Part shown: positions 31,016 through 43,200 of the stretch, in pieces | Layout: every line of letters begins with the position of its first letter | Numbering within the stretch: the stretch's first letter is position 1 | Assembly (NCBI RefSeq): GCF_019097595.1 | Contig: NC_080713.1 | Coordinates: forward strand, 8,606,199-8,670,198 | From: Hemibagrus wyckioides | Taxonomy: Eukaryota > Chordata > Actinopteri > Siluriformes > Bagridae | Length of the DNA stretch: 64,000 nucleotides | Direction: 5' to 3' | Program-made: the position numbers and the translations under genes | The notes under the pieces: generated by a model | Told to the model about the DNA's origin: nothing | The model's input: only the letters and a program-made list of their open reading frames with translations | Database searches by the model: none

Positions 31016-32700
31016 CGGCAGCCCCCTCCGGCTCAGTCAGGAGGAGAGACCGGGGCTGGGGAGGAGAGACGAGCAGACCGGAGGAGGAGGTGCAGAAGAG
31101 GCGTTCCCTTTATCTCTCTCCCTCCCTTCCCCTCCTCCTCTTCTCCCTTTTTCTGTTTTCACACTGACGACGAAAAACAAAAGAGGAGAAAAAAAAAATC
31201 CTAATTGGTTATTCAGAAATAATGTCCAGTGGAGAAAACGGAAACAAAATAAGTCCAGAAATCTTTGATAATACGAAAGATGCATTTCGCTTCATTATGC
31301 ATACCTTACCTGCTAAAAGACGAGGGCCCCCTTTCCATCGGGCCCACCCATTCTTCTTCCTCTTTTTAAGCATTCCAGACCCCTCGCTGATTGACTAATG
31401 GGAGGATTTAGGCTCATTCTGTCTGTTTAGCGATAAGCAGTGAACCTGTGCTTCTGTTCTCAGGCCTCATCAGTGCTTCATTTTCCTCTTTCTCTCCACA
31501 TCATTTTCCGCTTGTGTGGTTGTACTTTCTGCTCTGGTGTAGTCAGCTAAACTCTACTCCCCTTTTTCTTTCATTTTTATTCATAAGGGTTTTCTTTACT
31601 CTTTTTTTTTTTTTTAATTATTATTATTAAATCCTAATCCCACCCACCCCCTCCTCCAAAGTGTATTAGTTAGCTGTTGTCCATGTTTTGTAAGCAGTGT
31701 TTTATTGTATGCATCAATACTCTTGCCCCAACTCGTATCACTTACCCCTCTGTCAGTACTTAGTTTTTCATATGGATAATACTGAGGAAATGTTGTCCGC
31801 TTTGGTCTCTGATGTTTCACTTTTATCTGTGTGACCAAAATTCTCAGAAATGAGGAACTATGAGCTTAAAAGTACTATTACTAGAATAAATCCAGCTGTG
31901 TGTCTGTGTATACAAACTCTATACACCATAAAGGGGTAAGAAGTGACCTGCCAGGCTGATGTTTCAGCTTTGTGTCTGTAGAGGAGGTTTATTCAGGCTG
32001 GTTTATGTGTATGTATGTGAGAGAGACTGAGCCTCTGTAAGCAGAAGGTCCCCCAACATCTCTCAGGTAATCTCCTTCCCTCGAGCGTGCTAGCGTGTTT
32101 TACCAGGTTGTTTACCAGATGTTTACGGCGGACCAGTGGGATTCCTCCAGTGCACTGATATTTATCTTCCCGTATCCCCTCCCCTAGTTTACTCTTAAGA
32201 TTTCTATGGCACAAATGTGGAGGCACAGCAATAAGTGCAGCTTTGAAGAAATAAAATAGGGTTTATTGGAATCTCTTCGGAACGAAATCAGAGCTCCGCT
32301 TTCAAGGAAAGATTTTCCAGAACCTCTTTTCAGTCCAGAGAGAAACGTTAGAAAGTAGCACTGAGCCGAGATCTCTGCTTCTCTCACTCTGTCCTCTCGG
32401 AAAAACACTATTCAATAACGCAGGCAATGTGTGAGAGCTTTCGAAACTTTCACCACGGTTAAACGGCACTCTTGGGGGGGGGGGGCAAAAAGTGCCGAGT
32501 TTCTCTCTAATCTTAAAGCTACAGTGATCCAAACAACACTACACACTCTCCGAAAAACGATTCTCTTCACATGTCCTGCACCTCTCTGAGAGATGATGAG
32601 GGTCCTGTGGGGCTTGATCCCTCAGCTTCAGTGTGTACTCTTCATTTGGTAACTTTGTGATTTGTCCTGTTAATCCTAATAAAGAACCAAAAAAATGAAT
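31016..32700 (+). other. ap2m1: ap2m1 3' UTR with polyadenylation signals
   Basis: Follows the TAA. AATAAA hexamers lie at 31885-31890, 32250-32255 and 32678-32683; the last gives a UTR of about 1.7 kb. It includes a purine-rich GGAGGAGAGAC stretch and CT-rich blocks near 31100-31160. Which signal is used cannot be decided from sequence. Confidence 0.6.
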
Positions 32701-33224
32701 TCATGTAGTGAAGTGGTTTCTTTAATTTTTTTTTTAGATTTTTTTCATGTACACAACATTCAGCTGCTGGAAATTTCTTTCTTAAAGTAAAACACATCAT
32801 TTCTTTGGGGCTGATATTCTCCAGCACACATCACTCCTCACATTACATCCTTAACACATCATCAGTAGTGAAGTTGAAGGCTGAATTGAAATTTTATTTA
32901 TAAAGAACAGTGGTTCATTCAAAGTGCTGTCCATAACATCATACGTCATACGTTTAAGTGTCACATTAAATAAACCATGAGACAAAAAGTTTCAAGAGAA
33001 TCTTTTAAAAGTGGTTGAAGATGGAGCAGAACTCATGAAAGGAGACTGACTTGTTTCTAAAATTCCGTAAAGCTGCTTTGAGGTAATGTCCACTGTTAAG
33101 TGGTATACAAATAAATTGAATTTGAGTCTAAAATAATGACTGAGATGTAATAAATATAAAGGAAGTCTACTCACTATTCATCATTTTGCTCCAAAATACC
33201 TTTACACAAAGTAGTTTACACATA

Positions 33225-33741
<517 letters not shown>

Positions 33742-33754
33742 AATGTAATGTAAT

Positions 33755-33993
33755 GTGGTGAACCGGCGACAGGGTCAGGGGTGTCCAGGGCTCATTGATG
33801 CACATGGGGAGCAAAGGCCGGCCCGTGTGATCCGATCCAACAGACGAGCTACTGTTGCTCAAATTGCTGAAGAAGTTAATGCTGGTTATGATAGAAGGGT
33901 GTCAGAATACACAGTGCATGACGGGTCAGGGCAGCAAAAAGGGGGACCAACACGATATTAAGCAGGTGGTCATGATGATATGCCTGATTGGTG
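33755..33993 (+). mobile_element. Partial Tc1-like HTH-family element (copy B7b)
   Basis: Starts inside the linker-coding region (GTGGTGAACCGGCGACAGGG), reads through the common deletion junction and ends at the terminus 'GCCTGATTGGTG'. It lacks the 5' half and forms an inverted pair with B7. Confidence 0.85.
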
Positions 33994-34354
33994 TATATTA
34001 GCAACATAAGTATTAGACACAGGCCAAGTTGATAATTTATTGGCGAACTCATAAAACGTGTGTAAAACTGTCATTTGCTTTAAGCTGTTTGTGATTGAGA
34101 TGTTTTCAAGTTACTGAAGTTTGGATTCCATTCAAGTGGCACAGACTAATGATTACAAGATCTCAATAGTAAATATATCTTGATAATGTTTGTGTTTTCT
34201 ACCACTGCCAGAAAAAAAATAAATATCACAGACCGTCTGGCACCGATGTCTCTAGACTTTGAGAAACCTGGTCTAGGGAATATATTTAGCCTGAGTTGAG
34301 GAAGTTGTTCTTGCAAAAGTATATCTGTGTGTGTGTGTGTGTGTGTGTCTAGGC

Positions 34355-34630
34355 TGACGTCATGGTCAATCGTTAAGCGGGTACGGATGCCAAAGGACGG
34401 TCCGCCTGATGGATCGATGGCCAATTAAACTCTCGTCTCTCATGCTCGGTGAAAGAGGAGCTGCTGTCTTGCTGCTTTTTCTCCGCTTTGCTCTTCCACC
34501 TCCCTCTTCTTTTCTTCTCTGCTCTTTCCCAGACTGAGTGACAGCGCAGGGTCAAACAGCCTCTAGTTCCGCAGTCACCTGGAGCCTCGCCAAAGCCCCG
34601 GCCTTGGGCCAGAATGCAGGCCACAAGTTA
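34355..34630. promoter_or_regulatory. CRE-containing, relatively GC-rich low-repeat segment
   Basis: Perfect TGACGTCA at 34355-34362 right after a (GT)n run (34327-34349), followed by a GC-richer 270-bp block (CGTTAAGCGGGTACGG..., GCCCCGGCCTTGGGCC). The surrounding DNA is AT-rich. It may be a distal element or an unlinked promoter; this is a weak inference from composition and one motif. Confidence 0.25.
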
Positions 34631-35792
34631 TGCGTGCGCTTCTCAGGTGTCCTTCATCAAAGCCCTGTTTGTCTTGTCTTTGGAAAAGAATTCCGAGGAA
34701 TACATTAATTCAGTGCTGTGGCAGCAAATTTTTGGAGAGGTTGTTTGAAAGCCGACCGTGTAAGGACGTCTCTCCTCATGCAGGGGGTTGTGCTGGTGAT
34801 CTTGACAAAACTGGGGGTTTCATTGTAATTTGATTATTATTCCAATTAACCTATCGAGGTATTAAGCGACGACTGTTTTATATTCAGGACTCATCCATTA
34901 CGAGAAAAGCCGTTCTGAACTCTTATGAATTCTGAATCGAGTTGGAGGTCATTCAGGGGCACTCAAAACAAAGCACCATTCATGCCAAGGAAATCCATCA
35001 TAAGCTAATGATTTCCTCTTCCTCCATACTGGACGTCTTCAAATAATGATCCGAGAGTTAAGGTACCATGCTGAGAAAAACTACAGGCTTTCCTCTCAGC
35101 CCTCCAAAGGTCAGACACTCTAACAGGGTTAGCTAGAGACTCGGGGGCCATTTAGCCAAGGACACTACTATGCCTTTGCCAAATTTTCACCTTGTTCTGC
35201 ACAGCGGATTTTTGACGAAGCACAGCGTGTGCATGCTTAATGCGTAGGCCTTTAAAATGCCAGTGTCAGCCTGTTCTGTCTGGAGTTGACTTGCAAAACA
35301 CAGTAGATGAAATGTTGACACGGTGCTTTCAGTGGATTCGCTGTGAATGTTAACACAACACCCAAGTGACATTTCACACCTCGCTCTTTCAGGTAGCACC
35401 GTGTTCAACCTCTGCTCAGGGATTCTGAGAGAAAGAGAAGTGCATACTCAATCACACAGATCATCAACACATCTCATATCGTAGGCTACTGTTGTAATTT
35501 TACAGGTCAGGAAGAAAGATCCATGACTATCTGTCATTACAAGAAATTTGTTTTGCCTCAACCCAGAAGGAAACCTGTCTGGGATAAAAACGTTTTGGAA
35601 ATGGCGTCACATTATTTGGAAGTGGAAATGATTCAGGATGCCTGCCATTAAAGTTTTAAGCTATGTGGTGTAGCCTGTTATAGATAATATCGGTTATATT
35701 GTTCTGAGAGTCTGAATGTTACAAAAGGCTAAAACTGAAGTTAGCTAGCTAATAAACCAACTAAACACTAAAGTTTGAAAAATACTGTTAAA

Positions 35793-36310
35793 CACCAACC
35801 AGGCATAACATGACTAATATTGTGTTGGTCCCCCTTTTGCTGCCAAAACAGCCCAGACCCATCATGCACTGTGTATTCTGACACCTTTCTATCAGAACCA
35901 GCATTAACCTCTTCAGCAATTTAAGCAACAGTAGCTCGTCTGTTGGATCGGATCACACGGGCCAGCCTTCGCTCCCTATGTGCATCAATGAGCCTTGGCC
36001 ACCCATGACCCTGTCTCCGGTTCACCACTGTTCCTTCCTTGGGTCACTTTTGATAGATACTGACCACTGCAGACCGGGAACACCCCACAAGAGCTGCAGT
36101 TTTGGAGAATCTCTGATCCAGTCGTCTAGCCATCACAATTTGGCCCTTGTCAAATCCTTACGCTTGCCCATTTTTCCTGCTTCTAACACGTCAACTTTGA
36201 GGACAAAATGTTCACTTGCTGCCTAATATATCCCACCCACTAACAGGTGCCATGAGGAGGAGATCATCAGTCTTATTCACTTCACCTCTCAGTGGTTATA
36301 ATGTTATGTC
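35793..36310 (-). mobile_element. Deleted Tc1-like HTH-family element (copy B8)
   Basis: Starts CACCAACCAGGCATAACATG and runs through the common junction, antisense linker and HTH to 'TTATAATGTTATGTC'. It lacks about 10 nt early in the coding region (AAGGATTTGACAAGGGCC on -), which shifts the frame. Confidence 0.87.
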
Positions 36311-36375
36311 TCTTTGCTTTCTATAAATCTTCAATATTTTTAAAACTGTTACATCAGTAACATTTAAACCAGTGA

Positions 36376-36722
36376 TAAGTAAAGTGAATAACGTTGATTA
36401 TCTTATTACCTGTTAAGGGGTGGGATATAACAGGTTGCGAGTGAACAATCACAGTTCTCAAAGTTGATGTGTTGGAAGCAGGAAAAATGTAAGTTTAAGG
36501 ACATGAGTGACTTTGAAAAGGGGCAAATTGTGAGATGTAGATGACTGACTCAAAACAGAAGGTCTTGTGGGGTGTTCCTGGGAAGGAAGTGGTTAGTAGT
36601 TGCCAAAAGCAAAACATTCATTGATGAACGTTGGGAGAGAAAGCTATCCCGACTGGTGTGATCCCACAGAAGAGAAAGTTAATGCTGGCTATGATAGAAA
36701 GGTTTCAGTACACACAGTGCAG
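36376..36722 (+). mobile_element. Strongly diverged HTH-family Tc1 remnant (copy B9)
   Basis: Recognisable from 'GTGAATAACGTTGATTATC', 'GGGGTGGGATATA', 'CTCAAAGTTGATGTGTTGGA' and the tail 'AGTACACACAGTGCAG', with many substitutions and small deletions. Markedly older than its neighbours. Confidence 0.75.
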
Positions 36723-36847
36723 CCAGTCCCAAAGTTCCCATGGAAAAAATGTGTGTTTTCCTTGCTATATTACCTCCCATCAGAGTTTTTAGACTGATGG
36801 TATTCTTAGTCAGTGACCTAGTGAACCGGTATCGATTTATTCATTGA

Positions 36848-36928
36848 TAGAGTCTTCAAAGCTCTTCTGTAAAGTCGCTCTGGATAACAGCTTCTGACAA
36901 ATGCTGTCAATGTAAAAATGTAAAGAAT
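36848..36928 (+). repeat. SINE tail fragment (second family)
   Basis: 'AGTCTTCAAAGCTCTTCTGTAA...GCTCTGGATAA...GTCAATGTAAAA', the 3' module also seen at 6204-6266. Confidence 0.6.
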
Positions 36929-37308
36929 ACCATCCTGGTGTTTGTGTATTGCTTGCACTGTGGGAAGAAGGCAAGCTGGTGTGATGCTCTGGGAAATGTT
37001 CTGCTAGGAAGATTTTTCCCGTTGAAATCTTACTGATCTCTTGTTAAGCCTTTTTTTCTTGATTCTCATATACATATTAGGGCTAATATTTTTAGATTTA
37101 GAGATTTACACATTCTTTCCATCACAGAAATCCTTTGGGAGTTTTAGCAAGAATGCAGTCGTTGTCGTGGTTTTACTCACTCAGTAATTATTTTAGCGAA
37201 TCTCTTGATCTCTGCCTGTTGTAAGCTGTTAGATAGCATTTAAGTCATATTAAATTCATGCCTAATGCAAACTATATGTACTGTGTGCTATCTCATACAC
37301 ATCTAGTA

Positions 37309-37815
37309 CAGTATTGCCAAACGTTTTGGGACGCCTGCCTTTACATGCACGTGAATGGAGTTGACCCGCCCTTTGCAGCTATAACAGCTTCAACTCTTCT
37401 GAGAAGGCTTTCCACAAGGTTTAGGAGTGTGTTTATGGGAATTTTTGACCTTTCCACTAGCAGCGCATTTGTGAGGTCAGGCACTGATGTTGGACGAGAA
37501 GGTCTGGCTCGCAGTCTCCGCTCTAACTCATCCCAAAGGTGTTCTATCAGGTTGAGGTCAGGACTCTGTGAAGTTCCTCCACACCAAACTCGCTCATCCA
37601 TTTCTTTATGGACCTTGCTTTGTGCACTGGTGCGCAGTCATGTTGGAACAGGAAGGGGTCATCCCCAAACTGTTCCCACAAAGTTGGGGGCATGAAATTA
37701 TCCAAAATGTCTTGGTATGCTGAAGCATTAAGAGGGGCCGAGCCCAAACCCTGAAAAAACAACACCTGAATTCAATGATTTGGAGGGGTGTCCCAAAATT
37801 TTTGCAAATATAGTG
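37309..37815 (-). mobile_element. Short Tc1-like element keeping the transposase C-terminus (copy C2)
   Basis: TA-flanked CAGTATTGCCAAACGTTTTG and ...TTGCAAATATAGTG. On - it encodes pieces such as [20 protein letters not shown] and [20 protein letters not shown]. The upstream transposase half is missing. Confidence 0.88.
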
Positions 37816-38342
37816 TATATGGTTGAACTGACTGCTCTAAAATATATTCTCTTTGGAGAGCATGCCCATAGACCCAGCAACACACAGCAACTGTGTGTGA
37901 ATTACTAAAGAATTGTCTTGATAAATCACCAAGTGCTTAGGGACTCTACATAGCATGTTTAAACAACTTCGACCGCGCGAACCGATTCACACGAGCGATT
38001 CGCCTTAAGAGAGTCGGTTCCTTGGTGAATCGCTCTCTCCACAGAGCTCCAGATCTCCGCGCTCTCGGACACATGGTTAAAGTTCGGGTGCAAATAAAAC
38101 AGCAGTAAACGTGAATAAACGCCGTCTCTGTGTGTGAAGCAAGGTGGACTGGTGAAATGCGAAAGTTTTGTGTGGATGTGGGAAAATACTTTTAATCTTT
38201 CGGATGGACAGTTTTGCAGGGTTTGCCCCCGGGATTTTGGATGGAGGAATAAAGACCCACGGCGCATGAGTGGTGTTCAGAATAAACTGTGCTTTATATA
38301 AACGGCTTGTAGAAAATCTGATCAAAAGGCTGTGTTTTGGAG

Positions 38343-40128
38343 ATGCGCTGGATTTGGGTAGGAATTGCACCTCTGGCACTGTTAGTGTTGGTGATACTGT
38401 TTTCTGCCGACATCTGGAGGAGAGACCAGGTAAGGAAACCAATTAATTAAGTAATCACATTCATTAATCATAGTACCACATACCATACATAATACATATA
38501 ATACAACATAATATCCAGTCTAGATGCTGAGGAATAAGTAGACCTACCAGATGCTCTGTTCATTTAATAAATCCTTTCTTTTTTCTTTTCTTTTTGGCTT
38601 TGAGCCTTTTCATGAAAACATATTACCTTACAGTCCCCCCAGATCTCAGAGCTCAGTTTACTTTCTTTACACATAAACGTTTAAACAGAGATAAGCAGTC
38701 TAAATGTGCTCAATACGATATGTAATCAAATGTGAACACGATTCTACATGATACACTATACTGCCAAAAGTTTTAGGACGTCTGCCTTTACATGCACATG
38801 AATGTGATATGGAGTTGGCCCGCCCTTTGCAGCTGTAACAGCTTCAACTCTCTTCTGGGAAGGCTTTCCTCAAGGTTTATGGGAATTTTTGACCATTCCA
38901 CTAGAAGCGCATTTGTGAGGTCAGGCACTGATGTTGGACGAGAAGGTCTGGCTCGCAGTCTCCACCCTAATTCATCCCAAAGGTGTTCTATCAGGTTTAG
39001 TCATGTTTTTAACAGGAAGGGATCATCCCCAAACTGTTCCCACAAAGTTGGGAGCATGAAATTGTCCAAAATGTCTTGAGATGCTGAAGCATTAAGAGTT
39101 CCTTTCACTGGAACTAAGAGGCCAAGCCCAGCTCCTGAAAAACAACACCTGAATTCAATGATTTGGAGCAGTGTCCCAAAACTTTTGGCAATATAGTTTA
39201 TATTGCTTCCAAAATAGTTAAATATCGTTATTTTGTTGTATAGAAAGCGTTATACAGACAAACAAATTAGTCACTGAAAAGTAAGTACCAAACATGAGCA
39301 ATACAATTTTTTCGGTTTTGGTGGCGAGAAGGAAGGAAGAAATTCTAGCAAGTGTTGCTAAGACAATCAATACACTTGAAGTTTATTTATTACAGATGAT
39401 ATGATCAAGTTTTTGTATTACTGCAGTGTAGGAAACACATCTCAGGTAATTTTACTTGGAAAATCTGTAAAAAAAATAAATAAATGAATAAATAAAAATG
39501 TTAGTTTGTTTGTTTAGAGTATCTCCCTCAGACTAATTTCACTGAGAACACCCACCCCTCATGAATATTCATGGCTAGAGCCCCGAAATTCATTAATATT
39601 CATTAGTTAGACTTGCATACATTCTGAAATAAGGCTGACAGAATGTGAAGCAAAATAACATCTGCTAGAAGTTGCAAAGTAATGGATTTATCTGACACTT
39701 TATCTTAGGTGTTTTATCTTAGTTTTAAAAAATGGCTAAGGTGTTCCTATATTACCCACAATGCAGTTCGAATGTCTGCAGATAAATTCATTTCTACCTA
39801 AAGATGGTGATGCAGCGGTGCTTTAGTGTTTTAGTCTGTCCAGTCTCTTAGCTCCTCATCTATACAAAAAATGCTCAAAAGCTTCCAAAGTCAATGGCTT
39901 TGTGCACTGATTTTCTCATGATGAACATTGAGAAAATGGTGAGTGAGAAAAGAAGCTCTTGGTCTTTTCTCTTAAGGTCTTGCATCCATCCAAACCTTGA
40001 CCCTTATCCCGTATGTCTAAGGTTGTGGAAATATCTTTCTCTTATTAAGTGTCAGTTTCATATCAGTGCTGCACAAAACCACTAACAATGAAAATACAGC
40101 GCCAAACAAGAGCAGCAGAATCATGTAC

Positions 40129-40204
<76 letters not shown>

Positions 40205-43200
40205 ATTACCATGTTTCAGAGTGGAATTTCTATTACTCAGGAGTCAGCAAGGTAGGTAGGGTTATTGTACCCCAAATTAAATTATCCAGCCATCAGCATG
40301 CTCAGTGTATGGATATGCATTTTGCACACCAATAAACTCTTCCTTGAAATCAGCATATTGTAACCCGCTGATCCAAACCTCGGGAGGAAAATGTTGATTC
40401 ATTATTTAGTGTCATAAAACCCAGGGAAAAATCAATAACTTGCAGTTGTACTGGTCTGCAGTCATGCGGTCCTGAGAGAAACGAGCTTAAGAGGGCAGTC
40501 GGAGGATCATGATGAAGACCTCTCTCTGAAGGATTCAGTTGAATTGACACTTACACAACAGAAATGGGTGGAGAACCCGCATCCCTGGAGGCGTGAGGCA
40601 AAGGTGCTACAGCAACAGATATTAATGCGCTTTCTGACAGAAAACCAAACATTTCTTGCGAACTGAACACAGTCTTGAAGCCTTTGAGAGCAGAGACACC
40701 ATTGATTTGGGAGCTGGAGGAAATCTTGTGGATAAAAATGCTGTATAAGCAAGAGCGCTTGCTTGTTTAAGTGCAACTTGAACTTTTATAGATGTCATAC
40801 AATGTCTGACCAGATGTTTGTGCACGCCTGACCATCACTCCCCTGTGTGCCTCCTTTCTACTCCCTCCACTTTCTTGTTATTACAACCTCCACTCTTCTG
40901 AGAAGGCTTTCCACTATATTTTGGAGCGTGGCTGTGGGAATCTGTGGCAGTTCAACCAAAAGAACATTAGTGAAGTCAATCACAGATGTTAGGAGAGGAG
41001 ACCTGGGGTGCAGTCAGTGATCCAGTTCATTCGACAACGTATTCAGTCATGGCTTCATCAGGGGCTCTGTCATGCTGGAATAGGTTTGGGCCTGGGAGAG
41101 GGAAATTGTAATGCTGTGTTATACAAAGACACTGAAGGCAATTGTTTTCTTCCAAATTTGTGTTTGTGGAAGAGTCACATATGGGTCTGATGTTTCGTCC
41201 ATATAGCATGTGTCTTCTATATGTTAATACCATCCAAGAGTCTCTTGTAGATAAAGGAAATACAAATACGTTAAGTACAAAACCTCAGCATAGTGCAGAG
41301 AATCCAGACAAAACTGTGAAGCTGTGTGAGTGGGTTTGGAAACAGATTTTGTCCATATTAAGCCACAGATCTCTGCGAGAAAATGTAATTTTAACGCGAG
41401 CCTCTACACCAAATAAAGTATGTGTAAGACATGATCATTGACGGTGCATAGCCTCATCACAGACTATTAAGGCATGCTTCACAGTCCTGGCTGTCAGACA
41501 GTTTAGGGAAGTTATTCACTGTAGCTTCTTCATGACCGGGTGCTTTTCTTGGATCGATTTAAAAGTCCTGTGAGAAAATGACATGAAAAGAGTGAAGAAA
41601 AAGGTCACTTGAAGGAGCTGGAGGAGGAGCGAATGTGCTTCTCTTCACATGTGGGTGACAGATATTTCAGCTCCGGCTAAAAGATGTGCAGCTGGTAAAA
41701 CGAGGAGACGGAGGACGGAGGCTTGCTGTAGGGATTCGGGTTCAACATCTGGGCGGCATTATTTCAGTGCCTCGCTTCCTTTCTGTAGCGCTTCTGCCCT
41801 CTTCACTTCTTTTAAGCCTCTTTCATGGTTATGACTTTGTATGCTCTGTATCCTACCCCCCCTCCCTCCCTTTCTCTGTAAGAGCTACACTTCTAGCATT
41901 GCATTTGTAGTTTTTATATGAATTTTCAATGAGATGTGTAAGAGCTGTGCGCTTTGTGTGGAACGTTTGAGCTAGAAATGTTACGACTTGTTCATTAACA
42001 TGAGCTAATGTCTGCCGGCCTGGTGTGCATGCCTGATCCTTCCTAAGATAATAAAAGAGGCAGGTTTGCCACAGAGCGGCTGAGTGATCAAAGGACTAAA
42101 GGGTGCAAAGGAAAGAGAGGGATAGAGGAACGGAAATAATGCGGAATTGTTGCAGTTTGAACTCGGATATATCAGACGGATATCTGCACTCCAGCTCTCG
42201 CACAAAAATGCCTAATTATATTGGTTGATCTTTTCATCCTGTTGTTTTCGTGATATTAGCAGCATCCATTATCTGTACCTTTCACTTTAACAGAAGTTTA
42301 CATAGAACCAGATTCAGTTGACGAGCTGTTTTAGCACCAGAGCTTGCAATAATTTTTTTAGTTGATATTTAAAAGTGAAATTTCTGCCTGTTTTGCTTGT
42401 GCCCATGTTCAGCATTGAATGTCTTTGTCATGTCACACTCCACAATGGAGGTTTGTAGCTCATATCAATGTAGACACTCAGGGCTTTAAGAATTTGTCAT
42501 TTTTACGTAAGCCTATTATGAGCGATATATTCATATTTGTGTCTAGATTGTTCCATATGATCAAATCGTTCGCATAAATTAGTGCATATAGTCTGATTAA
42601 TCTGCAGCTCCAGGACAAAAAAAAAAAGTAAAATTCAGACAAGCATGTTATGAACATTGTGTTGTGTTTTGGTCATCAGGAGTGTCATGCGTCTGAGAGT
42701 GGAGGACGGAGAGAATCACCAGTTCGAGTCAAACGATTCGCCATCAACCCGCTGGGCTACAAGTGGGAGCACTTCAACATCACCTACAAGTGAGACAGAG
42801 GGCAGTTTGTGAATTTTAAAGGATCAGATTTAACAATTTAATGTAACGAGTGTCCAGTGGTTGGTGATAGAAAAGAATGAAAGAGTATAGATGGAAGGAA
42901 GGAAAGAAAGAAGGAAGGAATGTTCATATTACTCTCAGTGTCTGAGGCATACACCGATCAGGCGAAACATTATGAGCAGTGAGAGGTGAAGTGAATAAGA
43001 CTGATTATCTCCTCATCATGGCACCTGTTAGTGGGTGGGATATATTAGGCAGCAAATCAAAATTTTGTCCTCAAAGTTGATGTGTTAGAAGCAGGAAAAA
43101 TGGACAAGAGTAAGGATTTGAGCGAGTTTGATGAAGGGCCAAATTGTGATGGCTAGACGACTGGATCAGAGCGTCTCCAAAACCGCAGTTCTTGTGGGGA

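Larger units (their letters stand above)
38430..42679 (+). other. mmp23 intron 1
   Basis: 4.25 kb. Holds a C-type Tc1 derivative (38754-39198), a (TA)n tract (40135-40200) and a degenerate Tc1 remnant (about 40800-41170). Around 41.6-41.9 kb is a GAG/CGG-rich then CT-rich segment without clear identity. No other gene seen. Confidence 0.7.
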
